From: Symbiodinium natans
Lineage: Eukaryota; Sar; Dinophyceae; Suessiales; Symbiodiniaceae
Direction of reading: 5' to 3'
Length of the DNA stretch: 64,000 nucleotides
NCBI GenBank assembly: GCA_905221605.1
Contig: CAJNDS010000577.1
Location: 46,531-110,530, forward strand
The notes under the pieces are model-generated. The model was not told the DNA's origin. It saw only the letters and a list, made by a program, of their open reading frames with translations, and searched no databases. Both the position numbers and the translations under genes were made by a program. Positions within the stretch are counted from its first letter, which is position 1, and every line of letters begins with the position of its first letter. Below, one piece after another: positions 1 through 12,238 of this stretch.

Positions 1-71
1 TGTCCCGAGTGAGTGTTCTCCGGGACCAGTACTTGGGACATGCGTGCTGAGATGGCAACTGAATTTGCTGA

Positions 72-419
72 ATGCTTGAGCATCTGTGGCGCACAAGATG
101 TGCGCATGCTGTCGCCAAGGATGCGGATCTCGAAATCCAGAATGCCTTCGCCCTGAAAATGTTGCGACGCGGTGAAATAGAGACTATGTATATGCAACTG
201 ATCGGGAAACCCAGACACTGTCGGCGTGACGTTGTCACGTGCCCATGCAAGCCTTTGAGGAACTGCTTCGACTGCTGGGACAAGGAGGATCCTTTGGATC
301 TCATTGGTCCATTCAAGTGCCCTGTGAGTGCCGCGTGCCTTGAGAACAACACGTGCCTGGTTGATCATTGGCAAGGCTCTCCAAACCTCAAGGCATTTGT
401 GCCACGTTGTGCTTCATGA
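72..419 (+). CDS. Cysteine-rich exon, probably extracellular part of a membrane protein
   Basis: An open frame of 115 residues contains a cysteine-rich stretch reading CPCKPLRNCFDC and then FKCPVSAACLENNTC followed by a short Gly-containing turn. This spacing resembles the CP-x4-CL-x-x-x-C repeats that precede the transmembrane part of large EGF-like/cysteine-rich membrane proteins common in protists (recalled, not searched). Transmembrane exons of the same strand follow at 4034-5040, so I infer it is an ectodomain exon of that gene. Exon ends are not fixed and the gene may start left of the window. It could also be an unrelated cysteine-rich protein. Confidence 0.35.
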   Translation: MLEHLWRTRCAHAVAKDADLEIQNAFALKMLRRGEIETMYMQLIGKPRHCRRDVVTCPCKPLRNCFDCWDKEDPLDLIGPFKCPVSAACLENNTCLVDHWQGSPNLKAFVPRCAS

Positions 420-593
420 GGTATACTAACGAAGCTCACAGGAGAAAGTTCGAAGTTGCGAACGACTGAGGTGCTTCCGCAGTGAGGAGGGCATCCCAAT
501 AATGGACGGGCCCCTGTGCGGTAGCTGCCGACCTGGCTCCGTGGCGGCTTGGGGGTTTGCGGGCGTGGGCGGCTGTGTGTCGAGTGAGCGAGC

Positions 594-868
594 AAGAGAG
601 GGAGAGAGAGAGAGGATAGAGATAGACCCTCTGGAGGGGGCCTCTTCGCTGAGAAGAAGAAGAAGAAAAAGAAGAAGAAGAAGAAGAAGAAAAAGAAGAA
701 GAAGAAGAACAATAAGAAGAATAATAAGAATTAGAAGAAGAAGAAGAGGAAGAAGAAGAAGAAGAATAAGAAGAAGAAGAAGAGGAAGAAGAAGAAGCAG
801 AAGAAGAAGAAGAAGAAGAAGAAGAAGAAGAAGAAGAAGAAGAAGGAGAAGAAGAAGAAGAAGAAGAA

Positions 869-899
<31 letters not shown>

Positions 900-1167
900 A
901 AGAAGAAGAAGAAGAAGAAGAAGAAGAAGAAGAAGAAGAAGAAGAAGAAGAAGAAGAAGAAGAAGAAGAAGAAGAAGAAGAAGAAGAAGAAGAAGAAGAA
1001 GAAAGAAGAAGAAGAAGAAGAAGAAGAAGAAGAAGAAGAAGAAGAAGAAGAAGAAGAAGAAGAAGAAGAAGAAGAAGAAGAAGAAGAAGAAGAAGAAGAA
1101 GAAGAAGAAGAAGAAGAAGAAGAAGAAGAAGAAGAAGATAGAGATAGAGTCCGGGGGTTTAAGTGTG

Positions 1168-1207
<40 letters not shown>

Positions 1208-1276
1208 CCGGCGAGCCACTCGCACCGGGGGGCGAAACAGGGAGATCGAGAGAGAGAGAGAGAGAGCGAGGTTCCC
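594..1276. repeat. Nested purine microsatellite: (GA)n, (GAA)n, (GA)n
   Basis: A GA tract (about 597-616) is followed by a (GAA)n block of nearly 500 bases (654-1138) with a few point variants, then by GA tracts at 1170-1204 and 1248-1270. The 12-base word GATAGAGATAGA occurs at both outer edges of the GAA block (about 615-628 and 1136-1148). The long Arg/Lys or Ser/Phe frames that cross it are low-complexity translations, not genes. The tract is all purine on one strand and could form triplex DNA. Confidence 0.95.
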
Positions 1277-4033
1277 AGCAGATAAGTGTTGGCTTGCTTG
1301 GTACCTTCGTCAGGGGGAGGGTTCCGACGCCGCGGGGGGACGACTTTCACCCAGTGCACTCGAGACCTGTCGTACATTGCTGGGTAGGGTGCGTTGCGTT
1401 TCGGATTCGTGCAGTGAGTTAGACGGGCCCTGCTGTGTTGCCCTTTAATTCCAGAATGCGGATTCCAAAGCTGCCTGGCCGCGTAAAAGAAGGACACAGA
1501 GAGGGTTATGAATTGAGTCTGCCTTAGTTTTCCTGACGGTTTTCTTTTCGGATTTCGACGGGGTCGGGGTGCCCCGCAGGGTGGGTGGGGGGGGGTGGCA
1601 TGACGTTCGCTCATATTTCGAGTGCGTGCTGTCGCAAGAGTCCTTTCCAGGTGTCCAAGTGGAATCGTATGCGCTTCACGGCCCAAAATCGTTAGAAGTT
1701 TCCGGAACAAGATGCACTGTGACAAGAGCCCAGCTGCCACAATTTTGCGAGTCCAGGGACAACATCGCAACGCTTCCGCGCTGTGTCGAACAATGTCGAA
1801 CAAAACGACCCACAAAGACCTCAGGCAGCTATTGCGCCTCTTCTGCCAAAGGAAGAAAACATGATAAGAGTAACAAGCGGAAGACGGAGAGCGACATAGT
1901 GAGACAGAGAGAGCGAGAGAGAGACAAAGCATGGGGTCTCCCCCATGTCTCGGAAAGGGAAAGGGAAGGGGAAGAAGGGGAAGAAGGGGGAAGGGGAGGA
2001 AGAAGGACAAGAAGGGGAAAGGTGTGAGCGGACGTAGCATCCGCTTGCTTCGACTACGGCATATATGACTAATATGCCTCTTCCAGTCCTGTCAAAGATA
2101 GAATCCCGCGCTGCGCTTTTGATGGTTGTTGCGTGCTCGATAGTAACCTTTCTAGGGCGGCGAACTGAGATGCAATCCACCAGCACCTGCGAGCAGCAGA
2201 TTTGTTGAGGCTTTCAGCGGTCAACGCCAGACGAGCCTTGCAATCGATGCCCTCCAGACTGGTTGACTATTCTGGTCATCTGCGTGTGCATGGTCGGTGG
2301 CATTGGTGGCCTCTGCTTGCTCTCCTGGTCTCAGGTCCTTCTGCAATTTGAGAGTTGGGGCAAATGTTCTGGCATGGCTCTGTGAGACATGTGCTGAGAT
2401 CACAGATTCAGGTTTTCGCTGTGTATTCTCGTGAGACCTGGAGGATGCATCTTTGGGAAACTTGCGGGGCGTGTACTCCATCGTCTTGAAGATCCTGTGC
2501 AACTTCTTTGTGCAGCTCAAAGCCCTGGGCCAGGTGCCTCGTCTTGAGAGCTTAATTATAACGGGGATTCTCTGAGGTTTCGCTTGAAGTATATTATATG
2601 TGGCAGTACGACAGGTCCATCTCGGTGTCTTTGGGATCTGCGTGTCCGGCCCGTCGAGCCAGAGTGAAGTGTGTTTGTTTTTTGCAGTCTGTCGGGCGCT
2701 TTGTCACCGTGTCGGTCCCCGCATGCATCCCCGAGCCGCTAGGGCCCTCAAGCCATCCTTCCATCCTTCCATGGGGGACATGGATGGCAAACTCCAGGTA
2801 ACAGATCTGAACGGCGTGATAAAGGCCGTGCTTTTTTGTGTGCCATGTGCCAGTCCCCAGAACAAGTAGCGGAAGAAGCCCACGGGCATCTGCAGAACTG
2901 TGGAAAAAGCACAGGCCCTCAGTGACGAGAGCTTCAGTCAAGCGATTCTGACATCACCAGTGGCATTTTCACTGGGCATCGGGGATGTCCTGGAAAATCC
3001 CTCCACTGCAATCTTTTCGCTTGACGCCCGTCAAACAGCGCGTAGATTTTGTTTCTGCTGGGTACTGACGTTTGCTGAACGGCGCTCTAGTTGCCATCCT
3101 TGCATCATCCAAGCTCAAGCTGAGGAGTGCTTGATGATGGCTGGTGGAACGAGTCCGCGGGACAGTCAGTACTTCAAAGTTCTCGGAAGCTTGGATGATA
3201 TTCAGCGGCTTCACGCCTATGTCACCAGTTGCACTATCTCATTTTTGCTTTCAGTGTACTCTGGTTAAACTCGGGTAGACCGAGCTGAGGAGCCTTGTTG
3301 CTGATTCCCATCATGCTTCTCACCACGTTGGTATTGGCAGTGCTGTCCTGTTGGACTTGGCACATGGTGCGACCTAAGCCGCTGCGCTGGAACCATCATT
3401 CCCTGACCTCTCGCAACCTGGCCTACAGTGCTTGCAGTGCTTGCAGTGCAGGGGAATTCCTGTGAACCAACGTTTCTGCTCAGGCCTTCCCTGTGCTATG
3501 CAGTTTGTCGATCGTAAAAAGTTTTTTTCTTGTTGTATCTTGTTGTCACTTCGGCCTCGCAGACGAGCGAATGTTGTCAGTTCATGTGTTCCGATTTGCC
3601 CTGGCATGACCAGACTACCCTTTGAAACCGTTCCCTCGCTGGTGCGGATGCAGAGAGCGCATGTGTGCAAGATCTGGGAGAGCTGCAGAGCCAGCATGGG
3701 TCAAACCCAGGTATTGTACTATCCTTCTCCTCCCTCGCCGTTCTGGAGATGTATTTCCTGCAGCCCATGGTGACATCGCAACTTCTTTCGGTCTTCGACT
3801 GCTCGGCCACAGACGCAGGAACCTAGCCGGCATAACCGTGCTTTCATGTTGTGGTGCGGTTCTTTGGCGGTAGATCACTGCCTAAACGCAGGAGGCGCTA
3901 TGCTGGACTTTCGCCGCTGGTCCTATGATCTGAGAGCCCAAAGCTGCACGAAGATACGGACTTCGCTTTCTTGCAAGAAAGCTGAGAGCAAGCATGAGCA
4001 ATCCAAGGCGTCAACTGCGAGTCCGATTTTCAC
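1277..4033. other. Stretch without recognisable gene
   Basis: No family motif or convincing exon was found on either strand. A second purine-rich tract (GA and GGAA type) lies at 1885-2024. Short open frames at 2900-3268 and 3374-3800 have no supported exon boundaries. Since flanking sequence holds exons of a membrane protein on the + strand, long introns of that gene may cover this stretch. Confidence 0.5.
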
Positions 4034-4140
4034 ATGCAGTGGCAGCTGGCCACTACCTTTGGTTTGCTCTTGTTTTCCTTCGGCATCCCGTTCATCCTCT
4101 ACCTCATTCCTAAACTGAGACTCGTCGGATCTGTCTGCGG

Positions 4141-4216
<76 letters not shown>

Positions 4217-5040
4217 ATCCCGGACACGCTCTCTCAACCTTTCCTCTGAGGGGAACGTGAGCACTGAGGATCTTGCGCTCGAAGCGGTACACGTTGCAGA
4301 GCCCGGAAATGTGGAGTGTTTTCGGCTTTCTCTACGATGGACACCTGAGTATATCACGATCCACCTGAGGGCTTGCATGGCTATTGCAGCTAAGATGGGG
4401 AGCCCATGTGTGCTTAACTCCCGTCTGCACGGCATGCAGGATTCGAGCCGGACTTTTGGTACTACGAGTCCTGGATGATGTTGCGCCTTGACTGAAGAAG
4501 GCAATGTCATAATCGTTCTGCCAGACTGCCGTCCTTGATCCCAGGAGAAAGACCTACATCCTCATTGCTGCCAACCTCTTTTGGTTCAGTCCGGAGACAA
4601 GGACTGTTCTCCTGCTGACCTTGGTCATCTACTTCCGCTACATGCACCTGCGAGACCCGCCGAATCCAGAGATTCCTACGCAGGTTCACGCAAATAGAGC
4701 AGTTTTCTGGCCCGATGCTTGGTGTTTAAGGAGATCTGCCCTTCGACAATCGGGCATACCAGGGAGTCGACCGCCTGCAGTTCGACTCTTTAGCAACGTT
4801 CACATGGCTTCTTCTTGGACGCCTTTTCCGTACCATGCCACTTGGATTGGCCCAAAGACATGCGGATGGGTGACAAGGTCTATCCAGCCTAATGCGTGTG
4901 CCAAAAGTACCCACGGAGGTTGCAGATGACCGACAACACAATCGATGATAGTTACTCGCCATTTTTTTACATCCCGGCAGCCTGCAATTTCATGATATTG
5001 CTATGCAGAACCTTGGCCAAAGAGCAGAAACATGATTTTT
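4034..5040 (+). CDS. Multi-pass membrane protein, C-terminal exons
   Basis: Several short open exons in different frames encode hydrophobic segments. 4034-4140 reads WQLATTFGLLLFSFGIPF then a basic tail (one transmembrane helix with the G-x-P turn often seen in these proteins). 4440-4487 gives FEPDFWYYESWMMLR after a TGCAG acceptor. 4593-4680 gives VLLLTLVIYFRYMHL. 4733-4870 gives a frame with PFDNRAYQGVDRLQFDSLATF plus a hydrophobic end. 4950-5032 gives FFYIPAACNFMILLC. The order (helix, F-W-Y-Y-E exon, helix, P-F/Y-x-x-R-x-Y-x-x-x-D exon, helix) matches cysteine-rich multi-pass proteins found in many protists; this is recalled knowledge. It would sit in a membrane; ligand and transport function are unknown. 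Boundaries other than the stated acceptor are uncertain. Confidence 0.5.
4143..4214. repeat. (GT)n microsatellite at an intron start
   Basis: About 36 uninterrupted GT units. The transmembrane exon at 4034-4140 runs directly into it, so the 5' splice site of the following intron lies in or next to the repeat. Confidence 0.95.
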
Positions 5041-5713
5041 GATGAAGAAGTGAAGACTCGCGGCCAGGAGCTTCTTTCGTCAGGTTCGTCACCCCAGCAG
5101 TGAACAGTAGCCCATTATGTGAGTTGCGCCACCCCATGTTTGGACAAGGAGCTGTATACCTGGTGCTTCGGGAGATGATTTGGCCGCTGCAGTCGCCGCC
5201 CACCATGTTTCCTGGCACAGCTTCGCGCCGGCGCCGGCGCCGCACAAACGTCACTGGATTGTGACTGCACTGCGGGCCGAGGCTTCCAAATTGGCTGAGA
5301 TCAAGGCTGGACCATCGGCTGACCTTTTCCTTCATCCCTCCTGTGGCGACCTGAGCGATGTCTGGGTGGCCGAAGAGCAGAGACGCCCATTCTTAACCTG
5401 TGACCAAGGCAGGCTTAGACCTCGGGGATGAGGACCGTGAGGAATTCAAAGGCCGCGGCCCGTATGGCGCAATCCTAAACAGTGGAGCCTGAAATTTAGG
5501 ACCTACAGGAGACTTTCGCTTTCCAGGCGTGGAGCATGGCAGCCTGTCTGGTCTTGCTGGCAACGTTGCAGCGGACTGGGGCTTGTCCAGTGCCCACACG
5601 CTACCAGATGAGGCACGGATGGGGGATCGGATGGAGTCGGATGGGCCCCCATGACGGGACCCGAAAAGACTCGTCTTAGTCACATGTGATTGCAAGTGCG
5701 AAATATTCCTTGC
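5041..5713. other. Unassigned, GC-rich
   Basis: Open frames exist on both strands but none shows a family motif. A short GCCGGC run lies at 5226-5244. It is probably intron or intergenic sequence after the membrane-protein exons. Confidence 0.4.
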
Positions 5714-8273
5714 AGAGGAGCGTGAGATGCTGAAGACGATCCTAACGGAAACCGTGGAGGTTCTGCTGAGGCGGCACGAGATCGTCCACAAGGAGGCAGG
5801 TGCACACCAACAAATTCTGGTACACCAAACGTCGAGACATCCCTGCCCCCGCCGTGGCCTCGCGGTTGACAGGCACCGCAGGTGATCTACTTGAAGCTTG
5901 GCTGCCATGGACATGCATGCTGCTGCTGTACGAATTGACAATAATTCAAAAAATTGCAATCAGAAGCCTGGGATCGAGGCCGACCTTCCTTCTGCAAATG
6001 GAACGAGTGCTTGTGGCATCCATGCGCCCTGCTATGCCTGTGCACATTGCAAAGCGGTTTGCCCTTGTGAAATTTTTCGTGACGTTCTTTCAGCAGGCTC
6101 CCGAAGGGTTTCGCTTCAAATGGTACCCGCGTGGTTCAGAAAGGTGCTATGCTGTCAAGTCGCGCATCATCAACGAAGAGCACGCGATGAATCGGGATAC
6201 GTGGGGCAAGTGGATCTCTGGCGTCTGGAGCGATACGCCACTGGACTGAATGCTAGCACGCACACGCGTTGCACGTGCAAGGTGCCTTGTTGCTCCCTCT
6301 TCCAGCCTGCCAGCTCATCAGCTCTCAAACTGAGGAAGAGCTATATGAAAGAAGTGCTCATGGGCGGGGACCGAAGATCTTGCTATTGGCAGCCATGTCT
6401 TTGATCATGCTCTGGAGGGAGACAGAGGGTTCTTTTGCAGAAGCGGGGCTCTTTTCTCCCCTTGCGAAGAAAAAGACAGGAGATAGGAATTGTAACGTGG
6501 GAAGCAGAGCTGGAGACCCGTAGTAGTCGAGCAATGCGGAAGGAACGAAACGATTGATTTACGCGATAAGATTTAAATGGCACGTCACAGCAGCAAAATC
6601 GCCAGGACGTTCGAAAGAATGCATTATCGGCACAGGCGTATGTTTAGGATAGGCTCTGGGTGCATGCGTGATTCTTTGTCGAAACATAGCACCTTTCGAA
6701 GATCAAGCCGATTTCGATTTCAGAGATTTTCTTTTGAAGCACTTGAAAGCCTCACGTGAACTGTTGGTGGGCTTCACGGCAAAGAAGCCAGTGCCAGTAG
6801 CTTCGGCGCTTCCAAGGAAGCCCTTGCTTTGGGGTCAAATGGGTGCCCTAAGAACCGGACCTGCGAAGCCGGGTCGTGATGGGCCGTGCAGGACAGTTCC
6901 TCGCGCAACATCTTCCGGTCACACAGCGATCGGCCCCTTGGCTTGATGCGGCGTGCTGCAGCATTCTCGGCAGCATTCTCGGCAGTATCCTTAGTATACT
7001 CGGTAGCATATTGTAATCACCCAAGAGACCAAGACAAGAGGAGTCCTAACACAACCGCGAAGGTCATCAGCAAACAGAGGCACCAGAACACGTGAACCTG
7101 GTCCAAGTCTAAGGCCGTGGCACGACGAGGGCTGTGAACATCTGGCCAATGCCCAGCATTTGGTCAAGCGGCCGGTGAGCACCGAGGATGCATGTGACAA
7201 GTTGTGACCGCGATCCTCTGAAGAGAAGCGATGCATCCCTTGCGGGCGCAGACGTGCGCAGGAGATCCAAATCGCGCTGTACAGCTTGTGGCCGGAGCTG
7301 GTTGACCCGAAGAAGAACTGCAGGGACTCCGAAACTTGATGCCATAAAGTAATATAAAGTACGTGTTTTTTTGTGTCACGCTCAGGGCACCCGGCCTCCG
7401 CAGTTCAGAGCAGCAGAGATGGGGACTTGAAGGGGGCTTTGAGAAGCTCAGCCTACCCTGAAATGCACGCAAGAATGCTGAGACAGCACGGGGACTGATC
7501 AAGTCATGCCTGGTTTTGGGCGAATCCCTTTCGTGTGCCGGCCCCAGCGCAACCTCAGGACAACAACCACTTGCGCGAGATCATTCATGCGCACAAGGGT
7601 ATCATCGATATGCATGGCTCGGTTTCCCACATCTTCGACTCGGACATGCATGCGGCTTCCATTGTGAGGCAGTGTGGGCAAGGTGTGTGTGTGTGTGTGT
7701 GTGTGAGTGTGTGAGTGTGTGTGTGTGTGTGCGCGCGTGCTGGCCAAAGAAGAGAGTGATTGCGCGAGGAGGCGGACAAGGTCCGTTCGAATGGAGGGGT
7801 GGCTTGGCAGCACATGGTTAAACATGTGAAGAGTTCGTAAGCGGAATTGTTTTCAACCCTAATCACCCTAATCCCTTGCTTCAGGGATATCGACATCAAC
7901 GGAGTCCTGGCAGAGGAGGCGCGGCTCTGCGAGGCGATGGCTCAGGAGGACCGCTTGGCTCGGACACTGAAGGGAACTTGTTCCCAAAAAAGGCTCACCT
8001 GTATGTAGGGGACTGCAATGGGCCTAGTAAGGGCCTACGACAGAATGAAGGCTTTCTAAGCCAAAGGCACCCCTCAATTTGAGCAGCTCCCCCTTTGCAT
8101 CCCTTTCGTGGCAAGCCGGGCGCCGGTCAAAACAGGAGCTTACAAAGGAGCTCCTGCTGTTGGATGAAATGCCCTTGCCCGCTGACGTTCGTGTCGAAAC
8201 TGGCATGGACAAGATCCTGAAGGCCGATGTCAGAAAACACAGAAGCGATGAAGTCAGTGAAGTACAGAACTGA
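5714..8273 (+). CDS. Unrecognised multi-exon gene, helical C-terminus
   Basis: Four or five exon-like segments on the + strand have acceptor AG plus G and clean helical coding. 5714-5799 follows TTGCAG and encodes EREMLKTILTETVEVLLRR. 6675-6760 encodes FEDQADFDFRDFLLKHLK. 7559-7682 follows CCTCAG and encodes DNNHLREIIHAHKGIIDMHG and onward to VRQCGQ, then runs into a (GT)n repeat. 7885-7973 follows TTCAG and encodes INGVLAEEARLCEAMAQEDR. The last segment, to the TGA at 8271-8273, encodes KQELTKELLLLDEMPLPADV and a charged end. I do not recognise the family. It may be a separate gene or the tail of the membrane-protein gene upstream; transcript data would decide. Confidence 0.4.
7683..7738. 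repeat. (GT)n microsatellite at an intron start
   Basis: GT units with two GA interruptions follow immediately after the coding exon ending near 7682. Any of several GT dinucleotides could serve as donor, so the exact exon end is ambiguous. Confidence 0.9.
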
Positions 8274-9189
8274 GCATGTCCTAAGCTTCGCCGGCGCGGC
8301 GCTTGAGTCAGGAATGTTTAGTTGCGCACTGTAAGGCAGCAATAAGACCAGGCCAGTAAGTATGATGTGATTGAGCTTCGCATTGCTGTCAAAACGGTTG
8401 TGCTTGTTGCCGTCGCTTGTCACAGCAAGCGAGCTTTCGAAAATGGGTCGGCTGAGGCATCAGGAAGGAGCTCGAGCTCCATCTTCAGGCACTCCAAGCT
8501 TACCCTGTGATTCTCCAAATCTGGCTTAGTAGATGGACGCAGACGACGGACAAGCTTTGTACGGTAGCTTTCTGGCTGCTCCCATTTAACCGACGGATTT
8601 GGAAGTGCAATGAGTCAATGTCGAGAGAGAAGTTGCATCAGAAACCCTCAGAAATCCCCCAATGGAAGTTTGGTTGGATGGGCACGCGCCTCGGGAGGTG
8701 TCACCCATTCCAGAGCCACTGTCATGTGGTCTCTGCAACAGAGCGCGGGGACAAACTCCGACGTGATAGTGAACACATGCACAGAGTGTCCAGCTTTGAG
8801 AGACTGGGCCCTTACTTCGGTGGTCAAGTGCCGCAGATGCAAACGAGTGTAGAGAGTGTAGACTTCCAGCTACAGCTGCGTTCTGCTAACCGTTACTAAC
8901 CTTCTTCTTCGAGGCACCCAAGCCACCGAGGTAGGAACGCGGAGCTTGACAACTCCAAAATTCGGTGGTTGTCTTGCCTTCTCGAGAGATTCGGTTTTCA
9001 GTGCAACGAAGATTCGCAGACCCTGTTGGCTCAGTGTTGAGCGTTCGCCAGGTACCAGCAAACCGTGAGCCTCCGCAAGGAGAGTCCATGCTGATTGAAA
9101 AAGCGTTTTGCAGTTGTAGTTGCCCCATATTTGCGACGCTTCTGCTCTTGCGCTGCGCTTCTGTCCTCTCGTCAGGCGTGCATGTGGGA

Positions 9190-9260
<71 letters not shown>

Positions 9261-9836
9261 GTGCGTGTGCGCTTGGGTTTCATGTTGAACCGTCGCGATT
9301 GGTGCAGTTCTCCGATTTCGTGGAGCAGGCGCCGCCGGTGGTCTTTGACTCAAAACGACTTGCTTTTTGACCCGCATTTTATGATCGGCCATGCAGTGCA
9401 TGGTCCAAGGCGAGCTTCTCCATTGTCGTCCGCGTCGTTTGGCTCAGAGATGCTCAGAGTTCGAACTTTCGAACGTGGCAATCGGAAACTCCCGCGATGT
9501 CATCGACTTGCAGAAGGAATTTGAAGTGTTTGCGTTGGATTCTGCAAGAAGCGGCCAAGGCATGGAAAACCTGGCTGTGGGCTGCCGGGCACCTAGATTA
9601 CCTAAGACATCTCTTGCAAAAATCGGACAAAGCAGAACAAAGCCGACAAGAGAGTCAGAAGCAAGTGTCTTGCGTGTGACAGCTTGACCGCGCCTGAGAC
9701 AGACCAAATGGTGAAGCACGCAGTATTAATAAGGTGAGAACGAAGACGGCGCTCATAAATTCTCTTATTGCACGGGTGTAATAATAGCATAAAGGTGAAG
9801 AACATCCAATTGTCACATTGAAAAGTCAATAGATAC
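8274..9836. other. Mostly unassigned; two weak + strand reading frames
   Basis: 8610-8852 (+) ends with CTECPALRDW and KCRRCKRV, a possible zinc-binding tail with two CxxC pairs, but no acceptor or family supports it. 9391-9687 (+) is an open frame of 98 residues without known motifs. The DNA becomes AT-rich at 9720-9890, just before the zinc-finger gene. Nothing else was recognised. Confidence 0.35.
9194..9269. repeat. (GT)n microsatellite
   Basis: Roughly 38 GT units with slight variation at the right end (GCGTGTGC). Val-Cys or His-Thr frames crossing it are artefacts. Confidence 0.95.
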
Positions 9837-11509
9837 ATGACGTGTATGTATCAGATTGCATCAGTAAACATTAGTCAAGTGCAGCCAGAAAGGGAGGCCA
9901 TGGCCACGCTATATGCGACACCCCCACCTCCTGGACAGCTGCCGCAGCACGTGTGCTATCTCTGCACTCGCAAGTTTGCCGATGCCACAGCACTCAGCAC
10001 CCATGAGACTTGCTTGCAATTCACATCCGCAGATGTGCTCTCTTGTATGCTCGTCAACCACCTACATTCTCAAGCACTTGAAGGCGTGATGTGTAGCTGT
10101 GCCGGAACCGCGAACACCTGCTTTTGCCATGTGCACCCTGCCTGGTAGCTGATAGACTTGCGACATACAGCAGCTGCGCAAGCCGCCCAAGCTATTGTGA
10201 AGCTGCGTCATCATTGCACGAATACTAACAACCAATAGTTAAGCCGTCCAACGAATCCAATGGAGAAGCCGTTGGATGTTCTGTACATCCCGTGAGCAAG
10301 TAGCGTTCAAAGCTTGAGCAGGGAGGCTTGTTTGACAGAAGAAAGCTCTCAAAGCATCACGGACCTTCGAGACCACGCTGAACGAGTGCTGTGTGTGCTG
10401 ATCGGCTGTCGGCGTTTGGGTTTTACTCCAAGGAGCAGTACTCGCAGCTGCACCAGCAAAACCTCGATCGCCAGGATGAGCTCATTAAGCAGCAGAGATC
10501 TCAGCATGGAATATGGGCCCATGGGCCCACGGGACTGGGCTTGTTGGTGTCGCGATGTGACGAGCCATGAGAGATCGCGAGGCACAAAGAAGAAGTGATG
10601 AGCAGCGTCCATCGGCTGCGCCAGCAGCTCATAGAGGCCATGAACTCCCCCAATCCTGCCCGGCACCAGGATTCACGAAGTTCGTTTGACCTCCATGTTT
10701 GATGTTGTTTGATGTTGTCGCAGTACAGTGGGGCCAGCACTGAGGTCACAAGCAGTCGGGCCGGGGCGTTGGAAACCCAGCTGCGGCAGCAGCTGGGTGA
10801 GTTCGGCCAGGAGAGGAAGCATTCAAAATGCATGAGAGCAATACCTGAAGCCGTAAGATCGTCTCGTAAGTTCTTAGCTCGAAGTTGAGAGGCCCAGGAG
10901 GCCTTGGAGCACCGCCGTGCCGTGCGCGGCGCGGACCCGGCACGCCTGGCGCGCGGCGCGCAGGCGCCTTTCTCGGAATGTGTTATCTGTGGGCGATAAA
11001 AGTGGCAGATCGACAATTCACATTCCGTCGCATCACTGTTCCCGGCTTGCCCCGAAACATGACGACATCTCCACGGGCCACCGCACGGCTTGATAGACGG
11101 ATTGATCGAGTTGCATCGTCGATTGAGGTCGGCACAGTTGAAAATGCAAGGCTCGGATACAATCTCGCCCATCGGCCATCCAAAGCCCAGGTTGTCCAGC
11201 CTTCAACGCTCAGTGCTTGCTTCAATCGATTCGACTCCCCAGCTTTGCGATGCCGAGTTCCTGAGCATGCGGCTGCGCCATTGCGCTGTCCATGTTTCAT
11301 CCTTCCCATACTCCCCTGGATCCCCGAGCACCAGCGCAAACCTCCGGGCGAAGCTCCATCAAGGTTTCCGAGACATTCGATGTTTCGGCGTCCCCTCGCT
11401 TGAAAGCTGGGCCAGTGGCATTGAGGCAACGGAATGGCATTCCACACATCCTGTGCCGCATGTGCTCGGAGTTCTAAGTTTGCCGGATTTCCGATGCAGA
11501 GCAGGGTGA
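9837..11509 (+). CDS. C2H2-type zinc finger / coiled-coil protein (RBM5/10-like finger)
   Basis: Exon 1 (ATG at 9837; a second ATG at 9900) has a proline patch, then CYLCTRKFADATALSTH. Removing a GA-AG intron (10005-10432) continues as EQYSQLHQQNLDRQDELIKQ. Together this makes a C-x2-C-x12-H-x6-H finger of the spacing used by the RBM5/RBM10-type RNA-processing finger. A GC-AG intron (10504-10581) leads to HKEEVMSSVHRLRQQLIEAM, followed by ETQLRQQLGEFGQERK near 10755-10820 and AQEALEHRRAVRGADPARLA near 10893-10960, a charged coiled coil. A long open segment at 11090-11509 may be the C-terminal part. The finger is well supported; the RBM5/10 relation is by spacing only, and no RRM or G-patch was seen. 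A nuclear RNA- or DNA-binding role is inference. Confidence 0.6.
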
Positions 11510-12238
11510 GAGGGGGAGGGAATGGTGAGGACGTTGCGAGCAGACTCGGACGTTTGCTGGCGCGGCCCACAAAGACTGACACAGCCACTACGTTCCCAGG
11601 CAGACGTGAAGCAGCCCAAGTTGCGACCCCTTCACCGCGAGCTGAAGGCGAGGCCTTCAATTCTGCTGGGCAATGGGCAAAGGCATCGAAATTCGCTTCT
11701 GTGAAGGTAGGGCATCTGACTCTCGAGCTGGGAGCTGTCGGGACCTCAGAGTCAGGCTTAGAGGGTTGCACGGGTTGCCGCGGGCGGCAAGATTGTGTGC
11801 AGTCGGCCGCCGCTCTCTTGGCGCAGCTGTGGTGATTGCAAGTTGCTGGAGTACCAAGACGACTTGTTTGCGTTTGCTGGCTGATGCTGGCTGAAGTGCT
11901 TTGATTGAACTTCGTAGAATCGTAGAACTTCGTTGAACTTCGTTGAGCTTCGTTGAACTTCGCTGAACTTCGTTGAACTTCGTTGAACGGTTGAGCTGCT
12001 GGCCTTTGTCGCAAGGCGTGCTGGCAAGGTGGTAAAGAGACGAACGAAGACCGCTTCGCTCTTGACCTTGAGCCTTGGATGCCTCAGAAAGGATCACTTG
12101 CACTCCGCAGGTGAATCTGAGCTAAGCCTAGGGAGTAGCATGAGAATCGACCTTGAGCAGCCGAAGTACTCCTGTGAACTCATTTTCGCCTATGTGGTGA
12201 ATCTTTGAAGGCAGCGAGCGCCAAGTGCGTAGCATTCG
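11510..12238. other. Spacer or intron between zinc-finger and PP2C genes
   Basis: Open frames here lack motifs. The PP2C N-terminal metal-binding segment (R-x-x-x-E-D) should lie upstream of 12239 but could not be found, so part of this stretch may be PP2C 5' exons and introns. It contains the 10-bp tandem repeat listed separately. Confidence 0.4.
11917..11990. repeat. 10-bp tandem repeat, unit CTTCGTTGAA
   Basis: About seven to eight head-to-tail copies with single-base variants (CTTCGTAGAA, CTTCGTTGAG, CTTCGCTGAA). Confidence 0.9.

Noticed and set aside
502-1422. 306-residue Arg/Lys-rich open frame
   Set aside because: It is a translation of the (GAA)n/(GA)n repeat; several other frames on both strands are equally open there.
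4143-4249. Val-Cys repeat protein
   Set aside because: Translation of a (GT)n microsatellite.
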